This document shows, piece by piece, positions 56,611 through 64,000 of a DNA stretch of 64,000 nucleotides. This DNA comes from Deltaproteobacteria bacterium (lineage in GTDB: Bacteria > Desulfobacterota > Binatia > Binatales > Binataceae): positions 77,715-141,714 of the forward strand of contig PLDK01000017.1 of NCBI GenBank assembly GCA_003135135.1, written 5' to 3'. The notes below the pieces were generated by a model that did not search any database, had not been told where the DNA came from, and saw only the letters and a list, made by a program, of their open reading frames with translations. Position numbers and translations under genes: made by a program. The first letter of the stretch is position 1; the number at the start of each line of letters is the position of its first letter.

Positions 56611-58436
56611 TACTTACTCTTCGCGGACTGTTCCAGCGTCCCGTCCCGAAACCTGGCCTCGCACATACGGCGCTGAACCTTGCCACTGGGAGTCTTCGGA
56701 ATGCCTCCCGCCTTGAGGAGCACGACCGCATGCACTCGCACGTCATGCTCTTCCGCCACCGCGCGGCGAATGGCCCGACTTACCGCGTCGAGATCCGCCG
56801 GAGACCGCCCGTTCAGATGGCTCGCGTGTGAATTATCGCGCGGTTCGCCGTTCAACTGGTGCCGCTCCGATTGGTAGCGGCGCTCAACTTCGGCGGCGAC
56901 TATCAGACGTTCGTCGTCGGCGACATCGACCGAAAACGCGACGCAACACCCCGACCGTACTGCCGCATGGCTTTGTTCGACCGTCAATTCGATGTCGTTA
57001 GGGTAAAGGTTGCGGCCGCCGATGATGATCAGATCCTTGAGCCGGCCGGTGATAAATAGCTCGCCGTCTCTCAGGAATCCCAGGTCCCCGGTGCGAAGAA
57101 ACGGACCCTCGCCCGTGCCTGCCAGATAAGCATTGAAGATGCGCTTGGTTTCCTCTGGCCGGTTCCAGTACCCCTGAGTGACGCTCGGACTTGATACCCA
57201 AATCTCCCCGACCTCATCGGGCGCACAAACGGTCATCGATTCAGGATGGGCGACAACAATCTTCGTATCGGGCATCGCGCGACCACATCCAACCAGTGTC
57301 CGGACGTTCTGCGCGGCGTCCGAGGCCTCCGCGACGCCGTTGTGTTCGAGAGCCGCCACCTGGGTCGTGCACAGCACGGGCTCATCTTCTACGACTCCGC
57401 CCGATACGATCAGCGTGGCTTCGGCGAGCCCATAACAGGGATAGGAGAAGTTTGAGTGGAAGCCACAGGGTGCAAAGGTCGCAGCAAACCGTTTCAGGGT
57501 GTCCGCACGGACTGGCTCGGCACCATTGTACGCCACCTTCCAATTGCTGAGGTCGAGCGCGCTGCGCTGCTCCGCCGTAATCTTGCGTGCGCACATTTCA
57601 TACGCGAAATTCGGGCCGCCGCTGACAGTGGCTTTGTAGCGCGAAACAGCCTGAAGCCACCGCACCGGCCGCTGAAGAAAGGACTGCGGCGCCATGAGGA
57701 CGCAACCACGCCCTCCGTACAGAGGTTGGATGATTCCATTGGTAAGTCCCATATCATGGAAAACCGGCAGCCATGTCACAGAGACAGTGTCCGATGTAAT
57801 CCCGAAAGCCTGGTTGATGTGGGCCGAGTTCTCGATAAGGTTCCCGTGACTGACCATCACGCCCCTCGGCACAGCGGTGGAGCCCGAAGTGTATTGGAGC
57901 AAAGCGAGGGTATCGCTAGTTGCCCCAGGGTCTCGCCAGTCTTGCTCCGCACTACTGAGACCTTTGTCAGTGGCCAGCCAGTGCATTGCCTTTAGTTCTG
58001 GAGCTTGCGCGAAAAGGCCCTCAACCTTGGAGAGGATCGATGACGTGGTCAGCGCCAGCATCGGCTGAGCATCCCTTGCGATGGTGCGAAGCCTCGGCAG
58101 AGTCCGTTGCGGCTGGGCCATATTCGGCGGCGGCAGAGGGACTGCAATAACCCCGGCATATAAGCATCCAAAAAAGGCGGGGATGAACTCAAGGCCCGCT
58201 GGATAGAGCAATAGTGCCCGCTGCCCGCTTGCACGGTAGCCTTGGAGCAATGCACCAATAGCCTGTGCTTGCCGGTCCAGGGCCGCAAAGCTCAAATTCG
58301 CTCCTTCGATCTCTCCGTCGATCAGATAAGAATAGATCTGCAGCTCTGGCTCCTGGAGCGCCCGCCAACGAAGAAGCTCGATGAGAGTAGAAGCCTTGGC
58401 GGTAGTTCGACTCACCCGTAGCTGACTTGGTTGCAT
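56610..58436 (-). CDS. Fatty-acyl-AMP ligase (FAAL), pathway starter enzyme
   Basis: A 608-aa adenylate-forming enzyme. It has LQYTSGSTAVPRGVMVSHGN, the FAAL-type GGPNFAYEMCARKI, SYPCYGLAEATLIVSGG and FLRTGDLGFLRDGELFITGR, with a C-terminal domain ending in KTPSGKVQRRMC. FAALs activate free fatty acids as acyl-AMP and pass them to an ACP instead of CoA. It has no carrier domain of its own, and the following PKS starts with an ACP, so the handover is in trans. It is the first gene of the biosynthetic operon, after a 471-base AT-richer gap. Confidence 0.93.
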   Translation of the reverse strand: MQPSQLRVSRTTAKASTLIELLRWRALQEPELQIYSYLIDGEIEGANLSFAALDRQAQAIGALLQGYRASGQRALLLYPAGLEFIPAFFGCLYAGVIAVPLPPPNMAQPQRTLPRLRTIARDAQPMLALTTSSILSKVEGLFAQAPELKAMHWLATDKGLSSAEQDWRDPGATSDTLALLQYTSGSTAVPRGVMVSHGNLIENSAHINQAFGITSDTVSVTWLPVFHDMGLTNGIIQPLYGGRGCVLMAPQSFLQRPVRWLQAVSRYKATVSGGPNFAYEMCARKITAEQRSALDLSNWKVAYNGAEPVRADTLKRFAATFAPCGFHSNFSYPCYGLAEATLIVSGGVVEDEPVLCTTQVAALEHNGVAEASDAAQNVRTLVGCGRAMPDTKIVVAHPESMTVCAPDEVGEIWVSSPSVTQGYWNRPEETKRIFNAYLAGTGEGPFLRTGDLGFLRDGELFITGRLKDLIIIGGRNLYPNDIELTVEQSHAAVRSGCCVAFSVDVADDERLIVAAEVERRYQSERHQLNGEPRDNSHASHLNGRSPADLDAVSRAIRRAVAEEHDVRVHAVVLLKAGGIPKTPSGKVQRRMCEARFRDGTLEQSAKSK

Positions 58437-58907
58437 TAGCTAAGCGATACCCATGTTCATCAGAATTACCTGGTTGATCCATACGGCCAGCGAAGTGCCG
58501 ACCTTGCCCTTCGGATCTTCAAGACTGCTTCGCTTCTGCGAGGCATTATTTATCGCAACCAGAGTATTTAGGGAATCGAAACGTCACTGAAGACATTGAC
58601 TCATGTTCTTTAGAGAACCAAATGGCGAAGCAAAAACGAAGACTTGCTGTTCGCGTGGCTTCCCAAGCCGGCGGTCTCTTTAAAAGAATTCAGCACTTTA
58701 GTTTCATCAAATACCTCTCCCGAGGTGCTATGAAGCGCTTATCCGATATCATCCGTGATTCGGACGCCCAAGCGTCGCGAAAGGTCATTTCGCGGTAGCA
58801 GACGACGGTATAGTTTTGGTCCGCTTGATGAGCGACCCAGTCCCTAGTATGGATCCTGATGAATGGCGGGCTCATGCGGCGAGCGTGGTCGCTCAGGGAG
58901 AATTATC
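58437..58907. other. Divergent intergenic region upstream of the biosynthetic operon
   Basis: About 470 bases, AT-richer than the flanks, between the FAAL gene (minus) and the BON-domain gene (plus). It should hold both promoters, but no clear -35/-10 pair was fixed by eye. At 58658-58668 GCTTCCCAAGC is identical to the anticodon loop region of tRNA-Gly at 33314-33324. The ORF-track entry 58690-58875 (minus) has no recognisable features. Confidence 0.5.
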
Positions 58908-59951
58908 ATGCACCGACTATCGTGGATGTGGGTTAGGTACAGTGTCATGGCTGTGGTGCTGGGCGCTGCGCTGGCCGCGCCGGCCGGGGCGGCGATGCCG
59001 GACGCCTGGATCACCACGAAAATTAAGCTGGCCTTGTTGACCACCGAGGGCGTGAGCGCAGCGGCCATTAAGGTGGATACCGTAGCCGGCCAAGTCACTC
59101 TGTACGGCAAGGTGCACTCCGCCGACGAGAAGGCGAAGGCCGAGACGATCGCTCGGAAAGTCGACGGCGTTCAAGGCGTGCGCAACCTGCTGCAGGTGGT
59201 CGCCCCAGAGCATGAGAAGGCGATGCGAGTGTCTGATGACGATCTCAAGCAGCGGATCAAACAGGCGCTGCAGGCCGACGCCTCACTCAAGAGCAGCAAT
59301 ATCGATGTGCAGTCCGTGAACCACGGCGTCGTGCTGCTGGGCGGCACGGCAAAGACCTTGAGCGCTCACCTGCGCGCCGTCGAGGATGCGGCCGTGGTGC
59401 CGGGTGTCCGCCGCGTCGCCAGTGAGATCCAGAGTCCCGACACCCTGGCCGATGCGGAGATCTGGCGGGCGCCCACGCCGCCGCCCAGCGCCGGGTACGG
59501 AGCTTGGGATACCGCCAACGACATATGGATCACGTCGGCCGTGAGGATGAGTTTGCTGGCCGATAGCAACGTTCCGGGACTCGAAATCGATCTGGACTCG
59601 TGGGACGGGGTGGTGACGCTGTTCGGGATTGTGTCCTCACCGGACGCGAAGGGCGCCGCGGAGGCCGATGCCCTCAAGGTGAACGGAGTAAAGCGCGTGG
59701 TGAACGAACTTCAGGTGGTGCCGAGCGCGAAGCAGCCAGCTGTGAACGCAAGTGACGACGAATTGCAGCGCATGGTCAGGAAGGCTCTCGACGAGCATCA
59801 GTTCAGACACGTCGGCCTGGAGGTGAGGAACCGCGTTGCGCGGCTGACTGGGACCGTCCCAACCGGGGCGCGGAACCTGGAGGCCGCAGTGGTAGCGCGC
59901 TCGGTTCCCGGCGTGCGCGCGGTCCAGGACGATCTGCGCCTGCGGGACTAA
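58908..59951 (+). CDS. Periplasmic protein with four BON domains
   Basis: A 347-aa exported protein. The signal peptide (YSVMAVVLGAALAAPAGA) precedes four BON repeats of about 70 residues, at roughly 30-100, 107-180, 205-275 and 282-347. Each has the pattern of a short helix, V-x-L-x-G, and a Val-rich end such as GVQGVRNLLQVV, GVRRVASEIQ, GVKRVVNELQVV and GVRAVQDDLRL. BON domains bind phospholipid or envelope structures and occur in OsmY-like stress proteins. GGGAGA lies upstream of the ATG. The protein is longer than OsmY (two repeats). Confidence 0.9.
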   Translation: MHRLSWMWVRYSVMAVVLGAALAAPAGAAMPDAWITTKIKLALLTTEGVSAAAIKVDTVAGQVTLYGKVHSADEKAKAETIARKVDGVQGVRNLLQVVAPEHEKAMRVSDDDLKQRIKQALQADASLKSSNIDVQSVNHGVVLLGGTAKTLSAHLRAVEDAAVVPGVRRVASEIQSPDTLADAEIWRAPTPPPSAGYGAWDTANDIWITSAVRMSLLADSNVPGLEIDLDSWDGVVTLFGIVSSPDAKGAAEADALKVNGVKRVVNELQVVPSAKQPAVNASDDELQRMVRKALDEHQFRHVGLEVRNRVARLTGTVPTGARNLEAAVVARSVPGVRAVQDDLRLRD

Positions 59952-60069
59952 TCCAACGCGGCAGCGCCCCGACGCCATGCGAAATATGCGGGCTTCTGGG
60001 AGATCCTCTCGATTTTAGAATCGCGCGCATGAAAAAATCAGTCATCCGGTCAAGAGAGCAAATGATTCC

Positions 60070-61029
60070 ATGCCTTGCGACACACGTCAGGATCGCCTTC
60101 ACCATTGTCTCGTCGCCAGCATCGCGTTGATGGTGGCGTTGCTGGCGAGCCTCAACGTATTCGCCGGCATCAGATGCAGTCCGTTCGGCGCCCCCCGGGC
60201 ACAGGTCGACCGAGGGTGATACGCCAGCTTTGTGACCGCGCGCAACTCGGTATGCCTCGGCGGTAAGCGGTTGGGCCCGTGGACCGACGGAAACGGCGAT
60301 GCACGCTACGCCTGTCTCTACGAGCCTGCGGGCGCGGCTGAACGAGGACCGCTGCCGATGCTGGTCTTCCTTCATCCCTCTGAAACGAGCGCCTACTCGG
60401 TCATTCTCACTGGCTTGGTTGGGCTTACCGACAAAGGCACTCTCAAGGAAGGGGCTCCCGGTTTCATTCTGCTCGCGCCACAGGGCCGCTACACGACGCA
60501 TCTCTATCCTGGATACGATTCGAACGCGCTCGGGTGGGACAACTGGTACCGGCAGTTGAGTCTCGCTGGAGCAGTCGCCGTAGGTGATGCGACTTACGAT
60601 GAAAACACGGACGCAGCTTCGATTGATCATTTCGTCGACGCAATGATCGCCACGGGCAAAGTCGATCGTCAGCGGATCTATATGATGGGCTGGTCCAACG
60701 GCGCCTCGATGGCGCTGCTTTACGCATTGAATCGGCCGTGGGTCGCAGCTGCGGCCGTCTATTCCGCGCCCGACCCGTTCTCCGCGCTGTTCGACGTGTG
60801 CACCCAGACGCCAGTGGCTATCGCTGCGGCGGGTGACGGCCAGGCGCGAGTGTTCAATCCGCGGGTGCCGCTGATGCATGTGCGCAACGATTGCGACATC
60901 GGCGGGATTTGTCCGAATGGCAGCAGGTTTGCGGCCGGTGTGCGCGCGCTCGGCGGCAGCATCGAGGACGTTATCGTCGATTCCGGGAAACCGGGTGCCT
61001 TTGTGCGACGACTCATGCGGCACCGATGA
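60070..61029 (+). pseudogene. Secreted esterase/PHB-depolymerase-like hydrolase with in-frame TGA
   Basis: The ORF track starts at GTG 60232, giving a 265-aa alpha/beta hydrolase (PMLVFLHPSET, nucleophile MGWSNGASMAL, His near the end possibly missing). In the same frame, an upstream segment from ATG 60070 encodes a good signal peptide (LVASIALMVALLASLNVFAG). The two are separated by a single TGA at 60217-60219. The simplest reading is a secreted enzyme inactivated by a nonsense change, or a sequencing error. Alternatively GTG 60232 is a real start and the protein is cytoplasmic. Family resemblance is to short PHB-depolymerase/feruloyl-esterase types. The C-terminal catalytic His is not clearly seen. 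Confidence 0.55.
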
Positions 61030-61309
61030 GATGGCGGATGGCCGGATCGGGACCGTCGCAAGTTTCCGCGGCCTGGCTCGTCACATGCGATGGCCGGCTC
61101 GGTGGAACGAGCCGATGCTGAACTTTCTGAGACGGCATCCGCTCGGCACAGCGAACGATAAAAACACACGCGATGGTTCGCACGACACGCGGACTGGGCG
61201 AGGCGATTAGAGCGGACTAACGGGGATATGCGGTTCTTTGGTTATATGAGTAACCTTAATCAACGATACCAAGCCGACTTTATATTACTAGTCATGCTAC
61301 CGTTAGGCT

Positions 61310-61498
61310 GTGACTAATAGAAAACTGACTACAGCAGCGTATATCTCAACTATGATTCTAATTGGTAGCATGTGCGTCGGCGCGTGCTCCGAGCCGGCGA
61401 CCGAGGTCTCGCGGAGCAGCACTAGCACCCAGACCAACGTCCCGGCTTCCAGCGTAACGACGCAGAAGACCAGCTCCACACAGACCAACGGCAATTAG
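61310..61498 (+). CDS. Short Ser/Thr-rich lipoprotein
   Basis: A 62-aa predicted lipoprotein from a GTG start. A hydrophobic stretch (AAYISTMILIGSMCVGAC) ends in a lipobox, and the mature part is almost entirely Ser, Thr and Gln (STSTQTNVPASSVTTQKTSS). No domain is recognised. It belongs with the similar low-complexity proteins at 61613, 63875 and 16960. Start choice is uncertain because no strong ribosome site is seen. Confidence 0.55.
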   Translation: MTNRKLTTAAYISTMILIGSMCVGACSEPATEVSRSSTSTQTNVPASSVTTQKTSSTQTNGN

Positions 61499-61612
61499 CG
61501 CGGGTCTCGAATTGACCGCGCTTGGGCAGCCGGCCTTGCGTTCAAAGTAACCATTGGCGGGTCGGAAAAGTCCGATCGCCAACTCACAGTTCAAGTCCAA
61601 AGGAGAATAGCA

Positions 61613-61897
61613 ATGAATTCAGTGCAACGATTCGCCATCAGCGTCGTGGCGGCTGCGGCCTTCGCTTGCGTCGCCGGATGCGGCAGCACCAAGGAAGTTG
61701 ACACCACCAGTTATGTTCCCGCCGCGCCGGCTCAAGTGATCGTGCAGCCCGCGCCGGTACAGGTGGTTCCTCCTACTACGACCAGCAACACGTCGAGTGA
61801 CCGGTCAAGCAATTCAACTAACTCGAACAATGCGGGCACCGTGGATAGCTCGAGTTCCCGTCACAGCGAATCCACTACCGTGACTCCCAGCAACTGA
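61613..61897 (+). CDS. Low-complexity lipoprotein
   Basis: A 94-aa predicted lipoprotein. AGGAGA is seven bases before the ATG. The leader FAISVVAAAAFACVAGC ends in a lipobox, then comes a Pro/Val/Ala block (APAQVIVQPAPVQVVPP) and a Ser/Asn/Thr-rich tail. The Pro/Val block followed by a Ser-rich tail is the same plan as the secreted protein at 16960-17280. It is followed by the single-BON protein after 24 bases, probably in one operon. Confidence 0.72.
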   Translation: MNSVQRFAISVVAAAAFACVAGCGSTKEVDTTSYVPAAPAQVIVQPAPVQVVPPTTTSNTSSDRSSNSTNSNNAGTVDSSSSRHSESTTVTPSN

Positions 61898-61921
61898 TCG
61901 CAGCTTGGGGAGAATACTGCG

Positions 61922-62323
61922 ATGCGAAACAATCGCAATCGGAAAAGAACCGCCGTGGCGGCCTTGGCGATCGCGTCATTGATTGGCGGCGGAATGCTGG
62001 CCGTCAATGCCCGCGCCCAATCCGGTTCTCCCGACTCCTCGAGCTCTGAGTCGCGCCAGAACGAGAGCGTAAACGTCACCGGGGAGCATCATTACAACTC
62101 CCCGGCGGAACGCGCGCACGACGATCTGCTGATCACCGAGGTCAAGAGCGCGCTTGCCCGTGACGGTGTTGCCGACAACTATCCGGTTGCCGTCGATTGC
62201 GATCATGGCAAGATCCTGTTGAGCGGGGTGGTCAAGTCGGCCCAGGCCGCAAAGCATGCCGGCGACCTCGCGGCCGCCGCACAAGGCGTCACCGCAGTAA
62301 AAAATCAACTGACCTGGCATTAG
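61922..62323 (+). CDS. Single BON-domain exported protein
   Basis: A 133-aa exported protein. A signal peptide (TAVAALAIASLIGGGMLAVNARA) is followed by a Ser/Glu-rich linker (SSSSESRQNESVNV) and one BON domain: LLITEVKSALARDG, VAVDCDHGKILLSGVVKSAQAAKHA, GVTAVKNQLTW. It belongs to the OsmY-like envelope family and resembles the four-BON protein 2 kb upstream. Its operon partner is the preceding lipoprotein gene. Confidence 0.85.
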   Translation: MRNNRNRKRTAVAALAIASLIGGGMLAVNARAQSGSPDSSSSESRQNESVNVTGEHHYNSPAERAHDDLLITEVKSALARDGVADNYPVAVDCDHGKILLSGVVKSAQAAKHAGDLAAAAQGVTAVKNQLTWH

Positions 62324-62421
62324 CCGGCCGCCAGCCAGCTTGGAGAGTTAGATCGCGATGCTGTTGAAGCGCGAATTCAACCCATCCGATCGACAGCAAT
62401 TCTCGCTTTTCGCTGTTGAAA

Positions 62422-62454
62422 GGTAGTGTCCTAATTTCAGATTAGGACACTACC
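62422..62454. repeat. Perfect 14-bp inverted repeat between convergent genes
   Basis: GGTAGTGTCCTAAT and ATTAGGACACTACC are perfect complements separated by TTCAG. It lies between the BON gene (ending 62323) and the convergent Gly-rich gene (ending 62473). It is not GC-rich and has no U tract, so it is either a weak bidirectional terminator or the fused ends of a vanished mobile element. Confidence 0.65.
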
Positions 62455-62472
62455 GATGAGCCGGTCCCGCTA

Positions 62473-62883
62473 TCAAAGTCCAAAAAAGAGATTGACGCCG
62501 TCGGGCGGCGGCGGACCGCACTCGTAGCCGTAGTCCGGCCCGTAGCATGGTGACGGCCCATAGTAGCCGTAAGGCTCAGGCGCCCCCCAGTAGTAGGGTC
62601 CGGGTGCGTAATAGCCACCGCCATAATGGCCGCCGCCCCATCCTCCGTGGTAGCCGCCGTAGCCGCGACCACCGCCGCCGCGACCGCCACCGTGACCGCC
62701 ACCGCCGCCGTGACTGCCACCGCCGCCGTGACCGCCACCGCCGCCGTGACCGCCGCCGCCGTGTTCGGCGGCGCGAGCCGGCCCGACCCCGAAGCTACAG
62801 ATCACGAGAGCAAACGCGACCGCCGTGACGATCCGGCCTATCTTGGAGCGCGATACCTTTATCGGCTTGGGCGATACTTGCAT
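62473..62883 (-). CDS. Secreted Gly/His/Tyr-rich repeat protein
   Basis: A 136-aa exported protein. The signal peptide (IVTAVAFALVICSFGVGPARA) precedes short HGGGG-type repeats, then a Gly/Tyr/Pro part (GWGGGHYGGGYYAPGPYYWG) and a C-terminal GPPPPDGVNLFFGL. Several overlapping ORFs in other frames are translations of the same GC-rich tandem repeats. Composition suggests a flexible, possibly metal-binding or surface-associated protein. Function unknown. Confidence 0.7.
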   Translation of the reverse strand: MQVSPKPIKVSRSKIGRIVTAVAFALVICSFGVGPARAAEHGGGGHGGGGGHGGGGSHGGGGGHGGGRGGGGRGYGGYHGGWGGGHYGGGYYAPGPYYWGAPEPYGYYGPSPCYGPDYGYECGPPPPDGVNLFFGL

Positions 62884-62915
62884 GGTGACTCTCCACCGCG
62901 GGAACGACTCCCGGT

Positions 62916-63464
62916 TCAGTTGCTCTCTTTGGCCGCTTTTTTTGCCGCGGCGCGCGCGCGGCTCCGGAACATGGAGTCGGCGATCTTCTTCTGCGCGTCC
63001 GACATGGTGTTGTAGAGAGCCTCGAAGGCCGGAATGAATTTCTTCATTCCTGCGCCATGCGCTTCGATCACTGATCCATAGGATTTGACGGCGTCGACTG
63101 CGTTCATCGATTTCACGTCTGCGGCCCGTTGCTTCTGCAGGTCCGCCATCGCCTGCGCGTTATCGCGCATCACCTGGGCGAGGCTGTCCCATTGTGGCTT
63201 CTGAGCGTCCGTGACGCGGAGCTTTTTGTGCAGCTCCGTGATACGCGCCTCGACCGAGGTGGTTCCTGCGGGCTCTGACGCGGTCGCCACCGGCGCCGGC
63301 GACGCAGCCTGCGCTATGACCTCGCGAGCCACGGGCGACTTGGTCGCAGCCGCCTGGGAGAAATTACCTGAGGCCGCAAACAAAGGACCGGCCAGAACGA
63401 TAGCGCCGAGCAGAGTTGCCGCCGCGCTGGTGGCGCATGCGGTCGGATGCTTGAGCAGGATCAT
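62916..63464 (-). CDS. Spy/CpxP-like (LTXXQ-type) periplasmic protein
   Basis: A 182-aa exported helical protein. The ATG at MILLKHPTACA has GGGAG about eight bases upstream, and a signal (AAATLLGAIVLAGPLFAA) follows. The mature region contains VEARITELHKKLRVTDAQKPQWDSLAQVM and, later, FEALYNTMSDAQKKIADSMF, which match the Spy-like pattern of paired LT/DAQ motifs. Such proteins are ATP-independent periplasmic chaperones or stress sensors. It is convergent to nothing and is transcribed toward the Gly-rich gene. Confidence 0.82.
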   Translation of the reverse strand: MILLKHPTACATSAAATLLGAIVLAGPLFAASGNFSQAAATKSPVAREVIAQAASPAPVATASEPAGTTSVEARITELHKKLRVTDAQKPQWDSLAQVMRDNAQAMADLQKQRAADVKSMNAVDAVKSYGSVIEAHGAGMKKFIPAFEALYNTMSDAQKKIADSMFRSRARAAAKKAAKESN

Positions 63465-63874
63465 GATGTGCACTCCCTTCCAGTTGCGATTGCTGAAACG
63501 TTGAAACTTCCGCGCGCTTAAACTTCGTCGCCACCTCGTTTTAATTATTCCCGCATCGGATGCGCTTGCGGCGACTAGCAATTTTGGAACCTCTGCCAGT
63601 CTCTCCCAAGAGCTACGAGAATTCCATCTGCATTCGCCGAAAGCGGTGCCCTACAGAACATTCATGTGCGCTGCCCAACTCAAGTAATCTCCGGTTGGCC
63701 TCCGCCGCCTCGGGCAATGTTTCACCAAGCGAATCAAATGAATCGCGGGCGAGCGAAGAAACGCGCGTGCGAAGCGATCTTTGGTTCTTCATATAACGCA
63801 ATTCAACTCGGTCGCGGCACTTACTGATGTATATCGACCGGCATGAGAGTAAAAGATTAGATAGGAGTTGAATA
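63465..63874. other. Intergenic region, no gene supported
   Basis: About 410 bases between the Spy-like gene and the last lipoprotein. Two overlapping ORFs (63560-63796 plus, 63613-63945 minus) have no recognisable domain or ribosome site and were not accepted. The region becomes AT-rich toward 63840, consistent with a promoter for the downstream lipoprotein. Confidence 0.45.
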
Positions 63875-64000
63875 ATGAAATACATAACTAATTCGGCAGT
63901 GGCTATTTGTGTTGGTATTGCGATGGCCTGGCTGGTCGGCTGCACGCCTACTACTCATGTCACCGAAACCACGACGACCAGGCAATACGATACGCCGAAT
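63875..64000 (+). CDS. Lipoprotein, cut by window end
   Basis: The first 42 codons of a predicted lipoprotein; no stop before base 64000. AGGAG lies nine bases upstream of the ATG. The leader AVAICVGIAMAWLVGC ends in a lipobox, and the mature part starts with a Thr-rich stretch (TPTTHVTETTTTRQYD). It resembles the other small Ser/Thr-rich lipoproteins of this region, but its full length is unknown. Confidence 0.75.
   Translation, partial: MKYITNSAVAICVGIAMAWLVGCTPTTHVTETTTTRQYDTPN

Noticed and set aside
58690-58875. 61-aa minus ORF in the divergent promoter region
   Set aside because: No recognisable features; lies in the intergenic region shared by two operons.
60217-60219. TGA as selenocysteine codon in the hydrolase
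   Set aside because: It lies between signal peptide and domain, not at an active site, and no SECIS-like hairpin was evident downstream.
62442-62738. Ala/Val/Thr-rich ORF overlapping the Gly-rich secreted protein
   Set aside because: It is the tandem codon repeat read in another frame; the accepted frame has a signal peptide.
63613-63945. 110-aa minus ORF near the window end
   Set aside because: Overlaps the promoter and start of the last lipoprotein; no ribosome site or domain.

Overview
The window is a chromosomal segment of a GC-rich, Gram-negative-type bacterium: it has many lipoprotein (lipobox) and signal-peptide proteins, BON-domain periplasmic proteins and a LolA-like carrier. The first 33 kb have extreme third-position GC. 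They carry genes typical of soil and sediment Deltaproteobacteria-like lineages (Binatota, Rokubacteria or a relative): paired class III CoA-transferases, MaoC/hotdog enzymes, a bacterial deoxyhypusine-synthase homologue and an ECF transporter with fused ATPases. The phylum assignment is inference from gene content only.

Region 1 (1-33.2 kb) is mostly housekeeping and accessory metabolism. In order it holds: an MFS fragment; thiE overlapping an NtrC-type regulator whose NtrB-like kinase is separated from it by a PIN-domain gene; a lytic transglycosylase; moeA; ispF; FmdB and TatD; an ECF transporter (S, A-A, T) followed by a deoxyhypusine-synthase-like protein and an S1P-lyase-like PLP enzyme; small secreted proteins including a tandem paralogous pair; two CoA-transferases, an SMP-30 lactonase and an aminopeptidase P; a nine-gene minus-strand run (SAM hydrolase family, M50 protease, dCMP deaminase, HIT, cytochrome c, DsbA/HCCA isomerase, FlK-like thioesterase, MaoC, Cys-rich lipoprotein); a GT39-like glycosyltransferase; and 3-methyladenine glycosylase. 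Two families of dispersed palindromic repeats lie in the gaps. One copy lies in frame inside the glycosyltransferase gene.

Region 2 (33.3-58.4 kb) begins just after a tRNA-Gly(CCC). Its base composition and codon use are visibly less GC-skewed. It is a compact lipopeptide-type biosynthetic locus. On the minus strand, translationally coupled genes encode a fatty-acyl-AMP ligase, a one-module PKS (ACP-KS-AT-DH-KR-ACP), a free-standing condensation domain, a two-module NRPS (C-like, A, PCP, C, A, PCP, TE) and an MbtH protein. A type II thioesterase, an Sfp-type PPTase and an exported DUF3108-like protein follow. A convergent plus-strand operon encodes a flippase-like membrane protein, a LolA-like carrier, two FtsX/MacB-type permeases and an ABC ATPase, a plausible export or envelope-delivery system. 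The assembly line predicts a fatty acid extended once (probably to an enoyl acyl chain), coupled to two amino acids and released by the terminal TE. The first NRPS condensation domain has lost its catalytic histidine motif, while an intact one sits on a separate protein immediately upstream in assembly-line order.

Region 3 (58.9-64 kb) is a set of small envelope proteins: a four-BON-domain protein, a hydrolase interrupted by an in-frame TGA, Ser/Thr-rich lipoproteins, a single-BON protein, a Gly/His/Tyr-rich secreted protein, a Spy/LTXXQ-like periplasmic protein and a lipoprotein cut by the window end. No transposase, integrase, CRISPR array or rRNA was recognised. All assignments come from reading the sequence; no database search was run.
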